DNA of 64,000 nucleotides, from assembly GCF_019209835.1 (NCBI RefSeq), contig NZ_JAHUTS010000009.1:62001-126000 (forward strand), given 5' to 3'. The DNA is from Enterovibrio paralichthyis (lineage in GTDB: Bacteria > Pseudomonadota > Gammaproteobacteria > Enterobacterales > Vibrionaceae). Of the stretch, positions 1 to 8,465 are shown piece by piece. How positions within the stretch are numbered: the first letter of the stretch is position 1; each line of letters starts with the position of its first letter. The notes beneath the pieces are model-generated. The model searched no databases and was not told the DNA's origin. It was given only the letters and a program-made list of their open reading frames with translations. A program made the translations under genes and the position numbers.

Positions 1-762
1 CCAGTAAAGCACAGCTTTCAGCACCGGATAAACATGCACGGCGCCGTAACCGATATAGCGGTCACTCTCACGGCTGATCTCTTCGTTAACGGCGTATTCC
101 TGAAAATAAGGGATCAGGGAAACCAGCAATACAACACCAGCAGTGATGACACCTGCCCAGTTCGGGTGTGCCATTTTGCGGTACAGCAGATAGCAGGAAA
201 TGACTGCAAGAACCGGCCAGGAGTAGTGGAATTGCATGGCGCCGCCAATGGCCAGAACATGCAGGAAGCTGTAGCCAAATGCCGGTTTGTCACGCAGGTT
301 AAACGCCGACCAAAAATGAAGTGCAGTAAAAAAGCAAAGGTAAGCCGGGTTATAGATAGTGCTGTCGTACAAAAGCCAAGGGTTCAGCCAGTAAGCCACC
401 ATAAACAGGACACGCACTGGCATACTGAACACGGCTTTGATTACTGCATCAAACAGCAGATAAGAGATCACGCGCAGCGCGATGATGGCCACCATCGGAG
501 ACCATGGGCTGTCCCACAGCATAATGGGGAAGCCGACAATCCAGGCTGACAGGGAGCCGGGAACATTGCCGACGGCGCTGGCCGCGTTACCAAAAGCCAG
601 CCAGGTATCCTGATAAGCACCTAGGTAGCCTTTGTAGAGCATTTGGGTCTGGTCGCCGGTGATGATCTGGTTACTGGCATACAGCACGGCCAGAAGGAGT
701 CCCGCAAAGAAGCCGGCGCTTTGCATCCATGTGGCATGGCGGGAAAATGAATTCAGGTTCAT
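1..762 (-). CDS. Multi-pass membrane glycosyltransferase (GT-C/ArnT-like), 3' end outside window
   Basis: I read this gene by translating the minus strand from the ATG at 762; the frame stays open to base 1 (254 codons), so the C-terminus lies outside the window. The protein starts MNLNSFSRH and is very hydrophobic, with about six or seven membrane segments separated by short polar loops. An acidic loop after the first segment (TGDQTQMLYKG) is where GT-C enzymes usually carry the catalytic Asp. It follows a GtrA-type flippase (15 nt away) and a GtrB-like transferase on the same strand, the arrangement of Gtr clusters in which the third protein moves a sugar from undecaprenyl phosphate to the polysaccharide in the periplasm. 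The family assignment rests on topology and context, not on a recognised signature, so the sugar and acceptor are unknown. Confidence 0.65.
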   Translation of the reverse strand, partial: MNLNSFSRHATWMQSAGFFAGLLLAVLYASNQIITGDQTQMLYKGYLGAYQDTWLAFGNAASAVGNVPGSLSAWIVGFPIMLWDSPWSPMVAIIALRVISYLLFDAVIKAVFSMPVRVLFMVAYWLNPWLLYDSTIYNPAYLCFFTALHFWSAFNLRDKPAFGYSFLHVLAIGGAMQFHYSWPVLAVISCYLLYRKMAHPNWAGVITAGVVLLVSLIPYFQEYAVNEEISRESDRYIGYGAVHVYPVLKAVLYW

Positions 763-777
763 GGTTTGTCCGTAAAG

Positions 778-1179
778 TTAACCCTGGGAAGGGGGATTCT
801 CGTTATAAGTCCAAAAGCGATGGATAAAATAAGTGACCAGCGGGATCATAAACACGACCAAGAGCACACGCAGGTAGCTGTTTGTGCCCTGGAACAGCTC
901 GCTGATCAATTGTGAGATGATGAGCGCAGAAAACTGCACGGCAAAAAAGCGCGCTGCATTTTTTAATGACAGCGACTTTTGAAAGACAAACAGCGACTGC
1001 ATCAAATAAGACAATCCAAACGCACAACCAAAGCCAACCAGATTAGCGATGAACACACTGGTGGTTAGAAAGCGAAGCAGAGCAAAGGCAACCACTATGT
1101 GGGTCAGTGTTGCCAGGCCGCCTGTCAGCCCAAAACGCACGAAGCGGTGAGCCAACAGTTTCTCAGTCAAGGACGCCAT
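778..1179 (-). CDS. GtrA family membrane protein (putative lipid-linked sugar flippase)
   Basis: This is a 133-residue protein with four predicted membrane helices and the GtrA-like pattern near the N-terminus (RFVRFGLTGG, then a helix). GtrA proteins are thought to flip undecaprenyl-phosphate-linked glucose or a similar sugar across the inner membrane. Its ATG overlaps the stop codon of the upstream GtrB-like gene by one base (TAATG), which indicates translational coupling. The membrane glycosyltransferase gene at 1-762 follows 15 nt later, so the three form one transcription unit. The length is normal for the family. The sugar carried cannot be told from the sequence. Confidence 0.85.
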   Translation of the reverse strand: MASLTEKLLAHRFVRFGLTGGLATLTHIVVAFALLRFLTTSVFIANLVGFGCAFGLSYLMQSLFVFQKSLSLKNAARFFAVQFSALIISQLISELFQGTNSYLRVLLVVFMIPLVTYFIHRFWTYNENPPSQG

Positions 1180-2138
1180 TATTGCGCTTCACCCTGTTTA
1201 TCTGCGGAGTCGCTTTCGATGATGTAGACGGGCCGTCGTTTGGATTCCATATACAGCCTGCCAATGTATTCGCCCATCACCCCAAGCCCAATCAGTTGTA
1301 TTCCTCCAAAGAAGAGAATCACAGTGATCATGGATGCATAACCTGGCAGGTCAACGCCAAAAAACAGGGTTTTCAAAATGATGGCGCTGCCGTACAGGAA
1401 AGCGATACCGGAAAAGAAGATCCCCAGGTAAAGCCAGATCCGAAGTGGTGCAGTACTGAAACTGGTGATGCCTTCAAGGGCAAAGTTCCAAAGGCGCCAG
1501 CCATTAAAGCTGGTTTCACCGGCGGCACGGGGCTGGCGAACGTATTCAACCACTGAGGTTTTAAAGCCCACCCAGGAGAAAATGCCCTTCATAAAGCGCT
1601 GGTTTTCAGGCAATAGCTGAATGGCATCGACCACGCGGCGGCTGATCAGACGGAAGTCTCCGACGTTGTCAGGAATTTCTATCTTCGCAATCTTGTTGTG
1701 GAATTTGTAGAACAGGTTCGCGGTGACTTTCTTCGCCCAGGTGTCACTGCTGCGGTCGATACGCTTTGCGACCACCACGTCATAACCCTTTTGCCACTCG
1801 CGGATAAAGTCGTGGATAAGCTCTGGCGGGTCTTGCAGGTCAGCATCAATCGGAATGATTGCTTCCCCTCTTGCATGATCAAGTCCAGCCGTCAGTGCCG
1901 CTTCCTTACCGAAATTACGGGACAGGTTGATTACACGAACGGAGCGGTTTTTTTCGGCCAGTTCATGCAGGACTTCGAGTGTTTTGTCTTTGCTTCCATC
2001 ATTCACAAACAGCAATTCATAGGAAAGCCCTGTTAATTGCAAAATATCTGTGATTTTGTCGGTAAAAGTGGAGAGAACCTCCTGCTCGTTATAGCACGGG
2101 CAGATGATAGAAATGGAAGGCTTGTTATGACTGTCCAT
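1179..2138 (-). CDS. GtrB-like family 2 glycosyltransferase (undecaprenyl-phosphate sugar transferase)
   Basis: This is a 319-residue GT2 enzyme of the DPM1/GtrB/ArnC type. The N-terminal GT-A domain begins SIICPCYNEQE, carries the metal/nucleotide motif DADLQDPPE near residue 98 and the QRFMKGIFSW segment near 180. Two membrane helices occupy roughly residues 230-300. Such proteins transfer glucose or another sugar from a nucleotide donor to undecaprenyl phosphate at the cytoplasmic face of the inner membrane. It is the first gene of the Gtr-like trio (GtrB-like, GtrA, GT-C), which would modify lipopolysaccharide or another glycan. It is separated from the acyltransferase gene upstream by a strong bidirectional terminator. 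An ArnC-like role cannot be ruled out, but no arn genes are nearby. Confidence 0.85.
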   Translation of the reverse strand: MDSHNKPSISIICPCYNEQEVLSTFTDKITDILQLTGLSYELLFVNDGSKDKTLEVLHELAEKNRSVRVINLSRNFGKEAALTAGLDHARGEAIIPIDADLQDPPELIHDFIREWQKGYDVVVAKRIDRSSDTWAKKVTANLFYKFHNKIAKIEIPDNVGDFRLISRRVVDAIQLLPENQRFMKGIFSWVGFKTSVVEYVRQPRAAGETSFNGWRLWNFALEGITSFSTAPLRIWLYLGIFFSGIAFLYGSAIILKTLFFGVDLPGYASMITVILFFGGIQLIGLGVMGEYIGRLYMESKRRPVYIIESDSADKQGEAQ

Positions 2139-2232
2139 AATCTTAAAAAAGCGCCTGTTTATAGTGGAAATATGTCGCGCAAGCGAGAAAGCGCTAGATT
2201 AACAAAAAACAGGGGAGGCCACTCTAAAAATG

Positions 2233-2271
2233 AAAACTTGAGCCATCAAATCGTTTGATGGCTCAAGTTTT
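2233..2271. terminator. Strong bidirectional Rho-independent terminator
   Basis: An 18-bp perfect stem (2233-2250 and 2254-2271) closes on a 3-nt loop (TCG), with A4 at one end and T4 at the other, so it can terminate on either strand. It lies between the acyltransferase gene at 2286-2942 and the Gtr-like trio and so marks the boundary between those two minus-strand units. Confidence 0.85.
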
Positions 2272-2285
2272 ACCCCATTTATGTT

Positions 2286-2942
2286 CTATTCACGCCAATA
2301 GGTATTTGAACGGACAACGCGGGCGGGATTACCTGCCAGGCAGGTGTTCTCTTCCGAAAAAGGTTTTGTCACGACACTGGCTGTGCCTACAACGGTATTG
2401 TTGGGTAATACCGTACCTTTCATGAGATTTGCTCTGGCCCCTATCCAGCAATCACTGCCTATCGTGACTTTTTTATTTGGGTTTAAATGCAGCTGCGTCT
2501 GATTGTCGAAAACGGCATGATGGTCAGTATCAGTAATCAAGGTCTCCCACGAGATAAGTACATTAGAGCCAAATGTTATTTCGTCTCTACAGATAATTTT
2601 TCCTGCGGCAGAGATATGAAACTTATCTCCAAACGTTACGTTACCTGTAATGGATAAACGAGAGCCCTTACCAATTTTCGCCTTACCTTTAAAATGCATA
2701 TGACCGGAGACGTAAATCACTGTGCGTTCATATTGATAGTCAACGGTTTCAACGCTGCCAAATCCAATTCTGACAATACCAGGACGGACTTTTTCAAAAG
2801 TGGCCTTTCCTTTTAAAGAAGCCAGTTTTACTTTGCGTGAAACCACAATCGGCAATTTGATAGCATCAATCGGTCGACACAAACGGAAGTTTATGAACAG
2901 GGTTTTAGGTAGACCCAATAAATAATCGACAATCTTGTTCAT
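2286..2942 (-). CDS. Left-handed beta-helix (hexapeptide) acyltransferase
   Basis: This 218-residue protein has a C-terminal hexapeptide-repeat domain (about residues 85-210) ending in the family closure AGNPARVVR. The histidine-rich stretch DTDHHAVF (near 138) and SDCWIGARANLMKGT are typical of WbbJ/maltose O-acetyltransferase-like enzymes, which transfer an acetyl group from acetyl-CoA to a sugar. The first 80 residues resemble no domain I recognise. It follows the GT9 transferase gene by 25 nt and is the last gene before a strong terminator, so it is probably the distal gene of the core-polysaccharide unit. Its C-terminus resembles that of the three-domain protein at 5098-7437 (VVR, two residues, then aromatic-x-E), so the two acyltransferase domains are probably related. 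Confidence 0.85.
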   Translation of the reverse strand: MNKIVDYLLGLPKTLFINFRLCRPIDAIKLPIVVSRKVKLASLKGKATFEKVRPGIVRIGFGSVETVDYQYERTVIYVSGHMHFKGKAKIGKGSRLSITGNVTFGDKFHISAAGKIICRDEITFGSNVLISWETLITDTDHHAVFDNQTQLHLNPNKKVTIGSDCWIGARANLMKGTVLPNNTVVGTASVVTKPFSEENTCLAGNPARVVRSNTYWRE

Positions 2943-2967
2943 CTTAAGGGCTCAGACCTTGTAATCG

Positions 2968-4050
2968 TTATTGCTCGCTTGGCTCGAGGGACTTTCGTGT
3001 CACTTTTAGCGTTAAAACGTCTGCTACACCTTGCAAGATATCTTCCGTTGACGGAATGGTGGTATCCGCATGCATCACAATCACGTGACCCGGTTCATAA
3101 CGGGGTGTGTACCGGAACGGTACCGTGGCATAGAAAATGCCGACTGTCGGTGTGTGTGTGGAAATAGCAACGTTCCGGACACCGGTATCCGGCGCAACAA
3201 CCACCTGAGCCTTCGCGCAATATGTTAAAAGCTCATCCAATGGCAAGCTTGGCTGGATTTTGAAATTATCATTTTCGAGCAGGTGCGACAGGTAGTCGCC
3301 TTTTTCGTTGTCTTTTACCCCTTCCAGAAACACATGCTGGTGGTCAGGGTAGGCTTTAATTGCGTGCTTAAGCAGGTCTTCCATTTGAGCATTGTTTAAT
3401 ACTTTTCGTGGCTGAGAGGCGCCATTGAAGTAAACAATGTAAGGATTGACGTTATCGACCAAATCTCTGTGGTCAGGGTAAGCAAAGTCCAGGCGATGCG
3501 CTGGGTTATGGCCAAGCAGGCGCAGCATATCCAGCATAACTTCCACTTCAGGGGTGAAGTCAGAACGCCACACCGCAGCATTGTATAAGGTGCCTCGCAG
3601 CCAGCCTTTATAAGGAAAACCAACTTTCAGTTTGGCTTTGTTGAGTAAATTCACCCAATAGGAGCGATTGGTTCCCGCAAGGTCAAAAATAATATCCTGA
3701 TCGCCGACTTCCTTAAAATTGGCCATTTTCTCGGAGAAGGAAATTTGTCCTTTTCTATCCCGGCCATGCAACACAACCGTGCGGTCGGCGAGATCCGACG
3801 GCATACCATATTGATAAGTCGATAATGCAACCAACGTGATTTCAGCGTTCGGAAAAAACTTCCTCGCTTCAACCAGAAAAGGACGGGTAATGACTTGATC
3901 GCCAAGCGCTGCGTGTCGAATAACCGCGATGTTTTTGATTTTGGCAGGGTCAAAATCGTTATTAAGGTAATTTTTTGCCGATTTAGACAGGTACGCGCCT
4001 TTTTCAAAACAAGCGTACTTAGACGAAATTGGGGCTTTGCTGAATTTCAT
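2968..4050 (-). CDS. Family 9 glycosyltransferase (heptosyltransferase-like)
   Basis: This is a 360-residue GT-B enzyme of family GT9. The first Rossmann domain starts at KNIAVIRHAALGDQVITRP (residues about 40-58) and contains the Gly-Asp pair seen in ADP-heptose transferases. The second carries APDTGVRNVAI near residue 290, which matches the GT9 donor-binding signature (A-x-D-[TS]-G-x-x-H/N-x-A). Its ATG overlaps the stop of waaF by four bases (ATGA), so both are translated from one message. It probably adds a heptose or related sugar to the lipopolysaccharide core. It is less similar to WaaC or WaaF than those are to each other, so I do not assign waaC, waaQ or another name. Confidence 0.85.
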   Translation of the reverse strand: MKFSKAPISSKYACFEKGAYLSKSAKNYLNNDFDPAKIKNIAVIRHAALGDQVITRPFLVEARKFFPNAEITLVALSTYQYGMPSDLADRTVVLHGRDRKGQISFSEKMANFKEVGDQDIIFDLAGTNRSYWVNLLNKAKLKVGFPYKGWLRGTLYNAAVWRSDFTPEVEVMLDMLRLLGHNPAHRLDFAYPDHRDLVDNVNPYIVYFNGASQPRKVLNNAQMEDLLKHAIKAYPDHQHVFLEGVKDNEKGDYLSHLLENDNFKIQPSLPLDELLTYCAKAQVVVAPDTGVRNVAISTHTPTVGIFYATVPFRYTPRYEPGHVIVMHADTTIPSTEDILQGVADVLTLKVTRKSLEPSEQ

Positions 4051-5096
4051 TGATTATCCGGTTGAACGCTTTGCGAAGGATGTTGATAAAGATTTAATAC
4101 AGTTTGTGGCGCCAGGTCTTTCAGGCACTTCAAATGTCCAAATGGGCATTCCCGTTTAAAGCAAGGGCGGCACTCAATATCGGTATTCACCACCTGGACT
4201 TTGTCCGTCAATGGAGGCGTATATTGCGGGGAACTGGAGCCGTAAATCGCGACAATGTTTGCGCCTACCGATGCTGCTACGTGCATTAACCCTGAATCGT
4301 TGGTAAAAACGGTATGACAAGCTGCAAGCATGTCTACAGCATCAATGAGTGATGTTTTACCTGCGAGATCAAAGCAGTTACGCTGCAAATCCTCGGGGAT
4401 AAGGTCAACAATGCTCTGGGTAACAGAGGTATCTTTTGGTCCACCAAACAGGCAGATCTGGTTACCCGCTTCAATCAGTTTGGTGGCAACGTCAGCATAG
4501 TGGTTTTCGGGCCAGCGTTTGGCTGGACCAAATTCCGCACCGGGACAAATACCGATAAGCCGCTTGCCAGTATCAATGCCGAATTTTTCCAAACACGCCT
4601 GTTGGTTAGCTAAATCTACAGTCAGTTTAGGAAAAGGCGTATCGGCCAACGAGACTTCGGAAAGCATGTCAGATTTGCTGTGCGCCAGCGCCACATAGCG
4701 TTCAACCATGTACTGGAAGACTTTTCGGTCTGGACGCAGATCATTCAAAAGCCCGTAGCGCATTTCTCCCTTCCAGCCCGTTCGCTTGGGTATTTTTGCA
4801 AACAGTGGGATAAGCGCTGACTTGGCTGAATTTGGCAAAATATAGGCGTGGGTGTAACCATTGCTACGAAGGTTTTTCCCAAGTGTCCAGCGGGTCGCCA
4901 AATCAAACTGGCCATGTCCCACTGGCATCTCAATAGCATTGCGAACTTCTGGCATACGCTCAAGAATTGGCTTACACCAAGCCGGAGCCAGTACATCAAT
5001 TTTCGCGTTGGGATGTTTTTCAAGCAGCCTCTTATAAAGGCTCTGGGACATCACCATATCCCCCACCCAAGAGGGACCGATAATCAAAATATTCAT
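4047..5096 (-). CDS. waaF: ADP-heptose:LPS heptosyltransferase II
   Basis: This 349-residue GT9 protein starts MNILIIGPSWVGDMVMSQSLY, which is the WaaF N-terminus. It contains CPGAEFGPAKRWP (near residue 185) and TNDSGLMHVAA (near 265), the conserved nucleotide-heptose binding elements. WaaF adds the second L-glycero-D-manno-heptose to the inner core of lipopolysaccharide at the cytoplasmic side of the inner membrane, using the ADP-heptose epimerised by HldD, encoded upstream at 8466-9410. The gene starts one base after the stop of the three-domain protein gene and overlaps the next GT9 gene by four bases, so it lies in the middle of an operon. Confidence 0.94.
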   Translation of the reverse strand: MNILIIGPSWVGDMVMSQSLYKRLLEKHPNAKIDVLAPAWCKPILERMPEVRNAIEMPVGHGQFDLATRWTLGKNLRSNGYTHAYILPNSAKSALIPLFAKIPKRTGWKGEMRYGLLNDLRPDRKVFQYMVERYVALAHSKSDMLSEVSLADTPFPKLTVDLANQQACLEKFGIDTGKRLIGICPGAEFGPAKRWPENHYADVATKLIEAGNQICLFGGPKDTSVTQSIVDLIPEDLQRNCFDLAGKTSLIDAVDMLAACHTVFTNDSGLMHVAASVGANIVAIYGSSSPQYTPPLTDKVQVVNTDIECRPCFKRECPFGHLKCLKDLAPQTVLNLYQHPSQSVQPDNQ

Positions 5097-5097
5097 A

Positions 5098-7437
5098 TTA
5101 GTAGGTCAGTTTTTCGTCCCAATGAATGTCGTTGCGAACCACCTTTGCCGGGGTTCCGGCTGCGATGCAACCTTCAGGAATGCTTTTCGTGACAGTGCTG
5201 TTGATACCAACTACTGAGCCATTGCCAACGGTCGCACCTTTAAGCACGACTACGCCATCGGCAAGCCAGACGCGATCACCAATAGAGATGTCTTTGGCTT
5301 GGTTTAGGCGTTCGCCTGTCGATTTGTCAGTAATGTCGTGGCCATCACTGGTCATCAGTTTGACGTTACGTGAAAACATGCAGTCGTTGCCAATGGTGAG
5401 GGTTGTGCCATTTTCCCGTGCCGAGAAATAGCATCCTTCGCCAATTACGCAGCGCTCACCAATGATCAGGGTGCAGTTGTTTCCATCTAACTCAATGTGA
5501 ACGCCTTTCAGGTTCGCACCATCTTTAAAGACGAGTTTGTTTCCCGAGCCATGTATAGCGACGGTACATTTACGGATACGGTTTTTGGTGCCAAATTCCA
5601 CCCGGTTGCCTTTACGAATTTTTACCTCGTTGCGGGCAAGGAACTTCCATTTGGCGAACTTGTCTTTTTTAGGACTGAGTTTCCTAAACAAATACCCGCC
5701 CGTGATTTTCCGTGCCAGGGACATCACCCCGGTACGCGGGAAAATACCGATGCGGCGAATCAAATACGGGTCTTCATGTACCGCCAGTGGCCCGCTGTTA
5801 GTGGCCACGGCGAAGGTGTAACCCAATTCTTTGGCGATGGCTTTGCTGTCTTCGTTCCAGTCACCGTAAGGGTAGGCGAATGACACCAGTTCATGGCCGA
5901 GCAATGCTTCCAGTTGGGCTTTGTTTTCCGCAATTTCCCTGAACTGCTCTTCGCGGCTGAGGGTATCGAGATGCGGGTGGGTCAGGGTGTGACCGCCGAA
6001 TTCGATATGCCCGGAATCAGCCATGGCTTTGATTTCTTCTGCTGTCATCAGATCAAAGCGCTTTTCCGGGGTTTGCGGGTGTTCAACATCCCAACGGTTG
6101 AAGTCCACCCCTGTCACTGTGTAAACCACGGCTTTGAAGTTGTACTTCTTCAGCAGCGGCAGCATCAGGGTGAAGTTGTCTTTAAATCCATCATCTACCG
6201 TCAGCATACAGTAACGCTTTCCGGCTTCGAGACGCGAGATGAGATTCTTCTCTTTGAGATCTGAGAAGGTCAGCGTTTCAAAACCCAGACGTTTTAGCAG
6301 CTTGAGGTGATTTTCAAACATCTTGATGTCGAGGTAAGGGCCAATGCTGCCTTTGCCTGCGTCATTGTCGATAAAGCGGTGGTACATCAGCACCGGGATG
6401 TCTTTACGCTTGGTATAGACATAAACCGACTGATAGATGGTTTCAATATGGGTGACGATGTTTTGCAGATCGTAGCTTTGCTTGACCGTTTCCGTTGCGG
6501 CTGGGTCGCAATGCGGCGCAGCCAGCGCCTGCTCAATCTGTGCAGGAATTTCGGAAAAGTCGATATCCAGCTCTTTCTTACCGATGTCACCGAAGTTGGT
6601 TGCCATGGCCTGGCGGATGTTGTCGCCATTGACCGGGCCGATGTTGATGGCTTCACCGATAGCCAGGGTAGGGCGGCCGCACAATAGTGATTCCATCGCC
6701 ACGCGGCCTGCGCCAACGACCAGGTCGGCATTGGCCATCATGGCGGGAACGTCGTCGACGTAACCCACGAAATCGGCTTTGCCTTTGAACTTGTCAAAGC
6801 GTGCATCCGGCGTCGTACCGGTAACGATTTTGACGTCGTATTTTTCGAGATCGACGCATTCATCCAGCAAGCGGTAGCAAAGGTCGCCTTTGGGGCCGCT
6901 CAGGCGGCCGATGATAGCAATGACTTTGCGCTTGTTCTGCGGTGCGTCCACCCATTGGTAGCGCGCAGTATCGATACCGTTGCGGCTGACTTCCAGCGTT
7001 TCTGCCGGTACGTTCAGATCGTCAATCAACTGGTGGTAAATGGCTTCACACACTGGCATCGCCTTGTTGCCCATGGCGTGAAATTTCTTACGCGAGGCAT
7101 GCACAGGCTGGCGGCCGTGAACGGTGGTCACCATCGGTGTGCCGGTCAGCTTACAGGCGACGTGGCAGCTCCAGCTTGATGCGCGGGAGTGGGCGTGCAC
7201 CATCTGGATATTGTGCTTTTTGATAAGATAAACCAGATAGGCCACGTGCCAGAAACGGCGCGGAATACTGCGCTTGTTAAAGCGCAGTTTGAAAAACGGG
7301 CCGTCGTGTGGCTTGGTCAGCGTGTCGGAGACATAAAACACATTGTGTCCGCGCTTGGTCAGCTCATTGCCCACTGTGGTCGCGTATACCTCGGCTCCGG
7401 TCACTTCCAACTGGGAGAGGGCCATCAAAATATTCAT
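5098..7437 (-). CDS. Three-domain fusion: GT4-like glycosyltransferase, NodB polysaccharide deacetylase, hexapeptide acyltransferase
   Basis: This 779-residue protein combines three enzyme domains in an uninterrupted frame. Residues 1-340 are a GT-B glycosyltransferase (TGAEVYATTVGNELTKRGH at 13-31, IIGRLSGPKG at 175-184, AMESLLCGRP at 247-256). Residues 345-585 are a NodB-type deacetylase with the metal motifs TVDDGFKD (413-420), GGHTLTHPHL (481-490) and YPYGDWN (522-528). Residues 610-770 form a left-handed beta-helix acyltransferase ending AAGTPAKVVRND. No signal peptide or membrane helix is visible, so all three act in the cytoplasm. The gene sits 12 nt after lpxM and 1 nt before waaF. 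A plausible role is to add an N-acetylhexosamine to the core, deacetylate it and acylate it (or a neighbour), but this order is inferred. The ATG at 7437 has an AAGGAA Shine-Dalgarno sequence. Confidence 0.85.
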   Translation of the reverse strand: MNILMALSQLEVTGAEVYATTVGNELTKRGHNVFYVSDTLTKPHDGPFFKLRFNKRSIPRRFWHVAYLVYLIKKHNIQMVHAHSRASSWSCHVACKLTGTPMVTTVHGRQPVHASRKKFHAMGNKAMPVCEAIYHQLIDDLNVPAETLEVSRNGIDTARYQWVDAPQNKRKVIAIIGRLSGPKGDLCYRLLDECVDLEKYDVKIVTGTTPDARFDKFKGKADFVGYVDDVPAMMANADLVVGAGRVAMESLLCGRPTLAIGEAINIGPVNGDNIRQAMATNFGDIGKKELDIDFSEIPAQIEQALAAPHCDPAATETVKQSYDLQNIVTHIETIYQSVYVYTKRKDIPVLMYHRFIDNDAGKGSIGPYLDIKMFENHLKLLKRLGFETLTFSDLKEKNLISRLEAGKRYCMLTVDDGFKDNFTLMLPLLKKYNFKAVVYTVTGVDFNRWDVEHPQTPEKRFDLMTAEEIKAMADSGHIEFGGHTLTHPHLDTLSREEQFREIAENKAQLEALLGHELVSFAYPYGDWNEDSKAIAKELGYTFAVATNSGPLAVHEDPYLIRRIGIFPRTGVMSLARKITGGYLFRKLSPKKDKFAKWKFLARNEVKIRKGNRVEFGTKNRIRKCTVAIHGSGNKLVFKDGANLKGVHIELDGNNCTLIIGERCVIGEGCYFSARENGTTLTIGNDCMFSRNVKLMTSDGHDITDKSTGERLNQAKDISIGDRVWLADGVVVLKGATVGNGSVVGINSTVTKSIPEGCIAAGTPAKVVRNDIHWDEKLTY

Positions 7438-7449
7438 CGAATTCCTTTC

Positions 7450-8391
7450 CTAGTAAAGCTGGGTGCCATCCGGACGCGAGCGCAGCAGGTTCATGATCCA
7501 CATGTATTGCCCCGGGTCTTGCGCCAAAAATTGCTCGATACGCTCATTCATCATGCGGGCATCGGTTTCTTCGCTGCCGGATGGGAATGGGTCAAGTGGC
7601 GGCTGCACAATCACTTCAAAGTTACCGGTTTCGCGGTTGTACACTGGCATCAGCGGTACAATCTTGGCGCGGCTGAGTGTGGCCAGTTTACCCAAGCCTG
7701 AAAGCGTGGCTTTCTGGGTAGCGAAGAAAGGCACGAACACACTGTGCTCCGGGCCGTGGTCTTCATCCGGCAGGTAGTAACCCAGGTAACCTTCACGAAT
7801 TGATTTGATAAAGGGCTTAATACCGTCTGCGCGCTCGTGGGTACGGCCGCCGTATTTCAGGCGCTGCACGTTCATCAACCAGTCGGCGACTCTGTTCTTT
7901 TGCTTTTTAATCATGGCTGCCACCGGCAGTCCACGGGAAGCGAGTTGCACCGCAGGGTAATCAATCGCCCAGCTGTGAGGCACCAGGAGGATCACTTTCT
8001 CGCCTTTGTCGACCAGTTCAGTGAGGATTTCCTCATTGCGGAACAGGGTGCGTTTTTCCAGGTAGCGCTTGCTGCGCATCATGATGGTGGCAAACCCCAG
8101 CATGACGCAGCCGGCGTTGATGTAGCTTTGCTCGAGGATTGCGAAACGCTCTTCCTCGGTTTTCTCCGGGAAGCAATGTTCAAGGTTGGTTACCGCACGC
8201 TTTTTAGCGCGGTTATTCATTCTCACCAGGCGTTTGGCGAGAAACTCAGCCAGTTTGTCACGCAGGCGGAAAGGGATGAATGCCAGGATGCCGGCAAACA
8301 GAATGCCCAGCCAGGTACCCCAATAGCGTGGGTGCACAAAGGCCCACTCAAAAGTTGGCAGGTAAGAGCTGGTGGTTGAATCTTTGCTCAT
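7450..8391 (-). CDS. lpxM: Lipid A late acyltransferase (LpxM/LpxN type)
   Basis: This is a 313-residue acyltransferase of the LpxL/LpxM family (Kdo2-lipid IVA secondary acyltransferases). It has the HX4D catalytic motif in VPHSWAIDYP (near residue 130) and the segments GIKPFIKSIREGYLGYYLPDED and HPRYWGTWLG, which are closer to E. coli MsbB/LpxM than to LpxL. A membrane helix near residues 25-45 anchors it to the inner membrane. I place the start at 8391 (MSKDSTT) because the frame upstream to 8466 would be read through the terminator after hldD, and E. coli LpxM also begins just before this region. In Vibrio cholerae the equivalent enzyme (LpxN) adds a hydroxylated chain; which fatty acid is used here cannot be seen. 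Confidence 0.88.
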   Translation of the reverse strand: MSKDSTTSSYLPTFEWAFVHPRYWGTWLGILFAGILAFIPFRLRDKLAEFLAKRLVRMNNRAKKRAVTNLEHCFPEKTEEERFAILEQSYINAGCVMLGFATIMMRSKRYLEKRTLFRNEEILTELVDKGEKVILLVPHSWAIDYPAVQLASRGLPVAAMIKKQKNRVADWLMNVQRLKYGGRTHERADGIKPFIKSIREGYLGYYLPDEDHGPEHSVFVPFFATQKATLSGLGKLATLSRAKIVPLMPVYNRETGNFEVIVQPPLDPFPSGSEETDARMMNERIEQFLAQDPGQYMWIMNLLRSRPDGTQLY

Positions 8392-8423
8392 AGGGAAACT
8401 TGTCAGTGTGCCTGTCAGAAGAG

Positions 8424-8459
8424 AAAACGGGCCGGGGCGCGCTGGCCAGGGCCCGTTTT
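8424..8459 (-). terminator. Rho-independent terminator after hldD
   Basis: A 10-bp GC-rich stem (8424-8433 with 8450-8459) ends in T4 on the minus strand, 7 nt after the hldD stop codon and before the lpxM start. It separates hldD from the downstream lpxM-waaF unit and argues against the upstream in-frame starts of lpxM. Confidence 0.75.
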
Positions 8460-8465
8460 TGCCCA

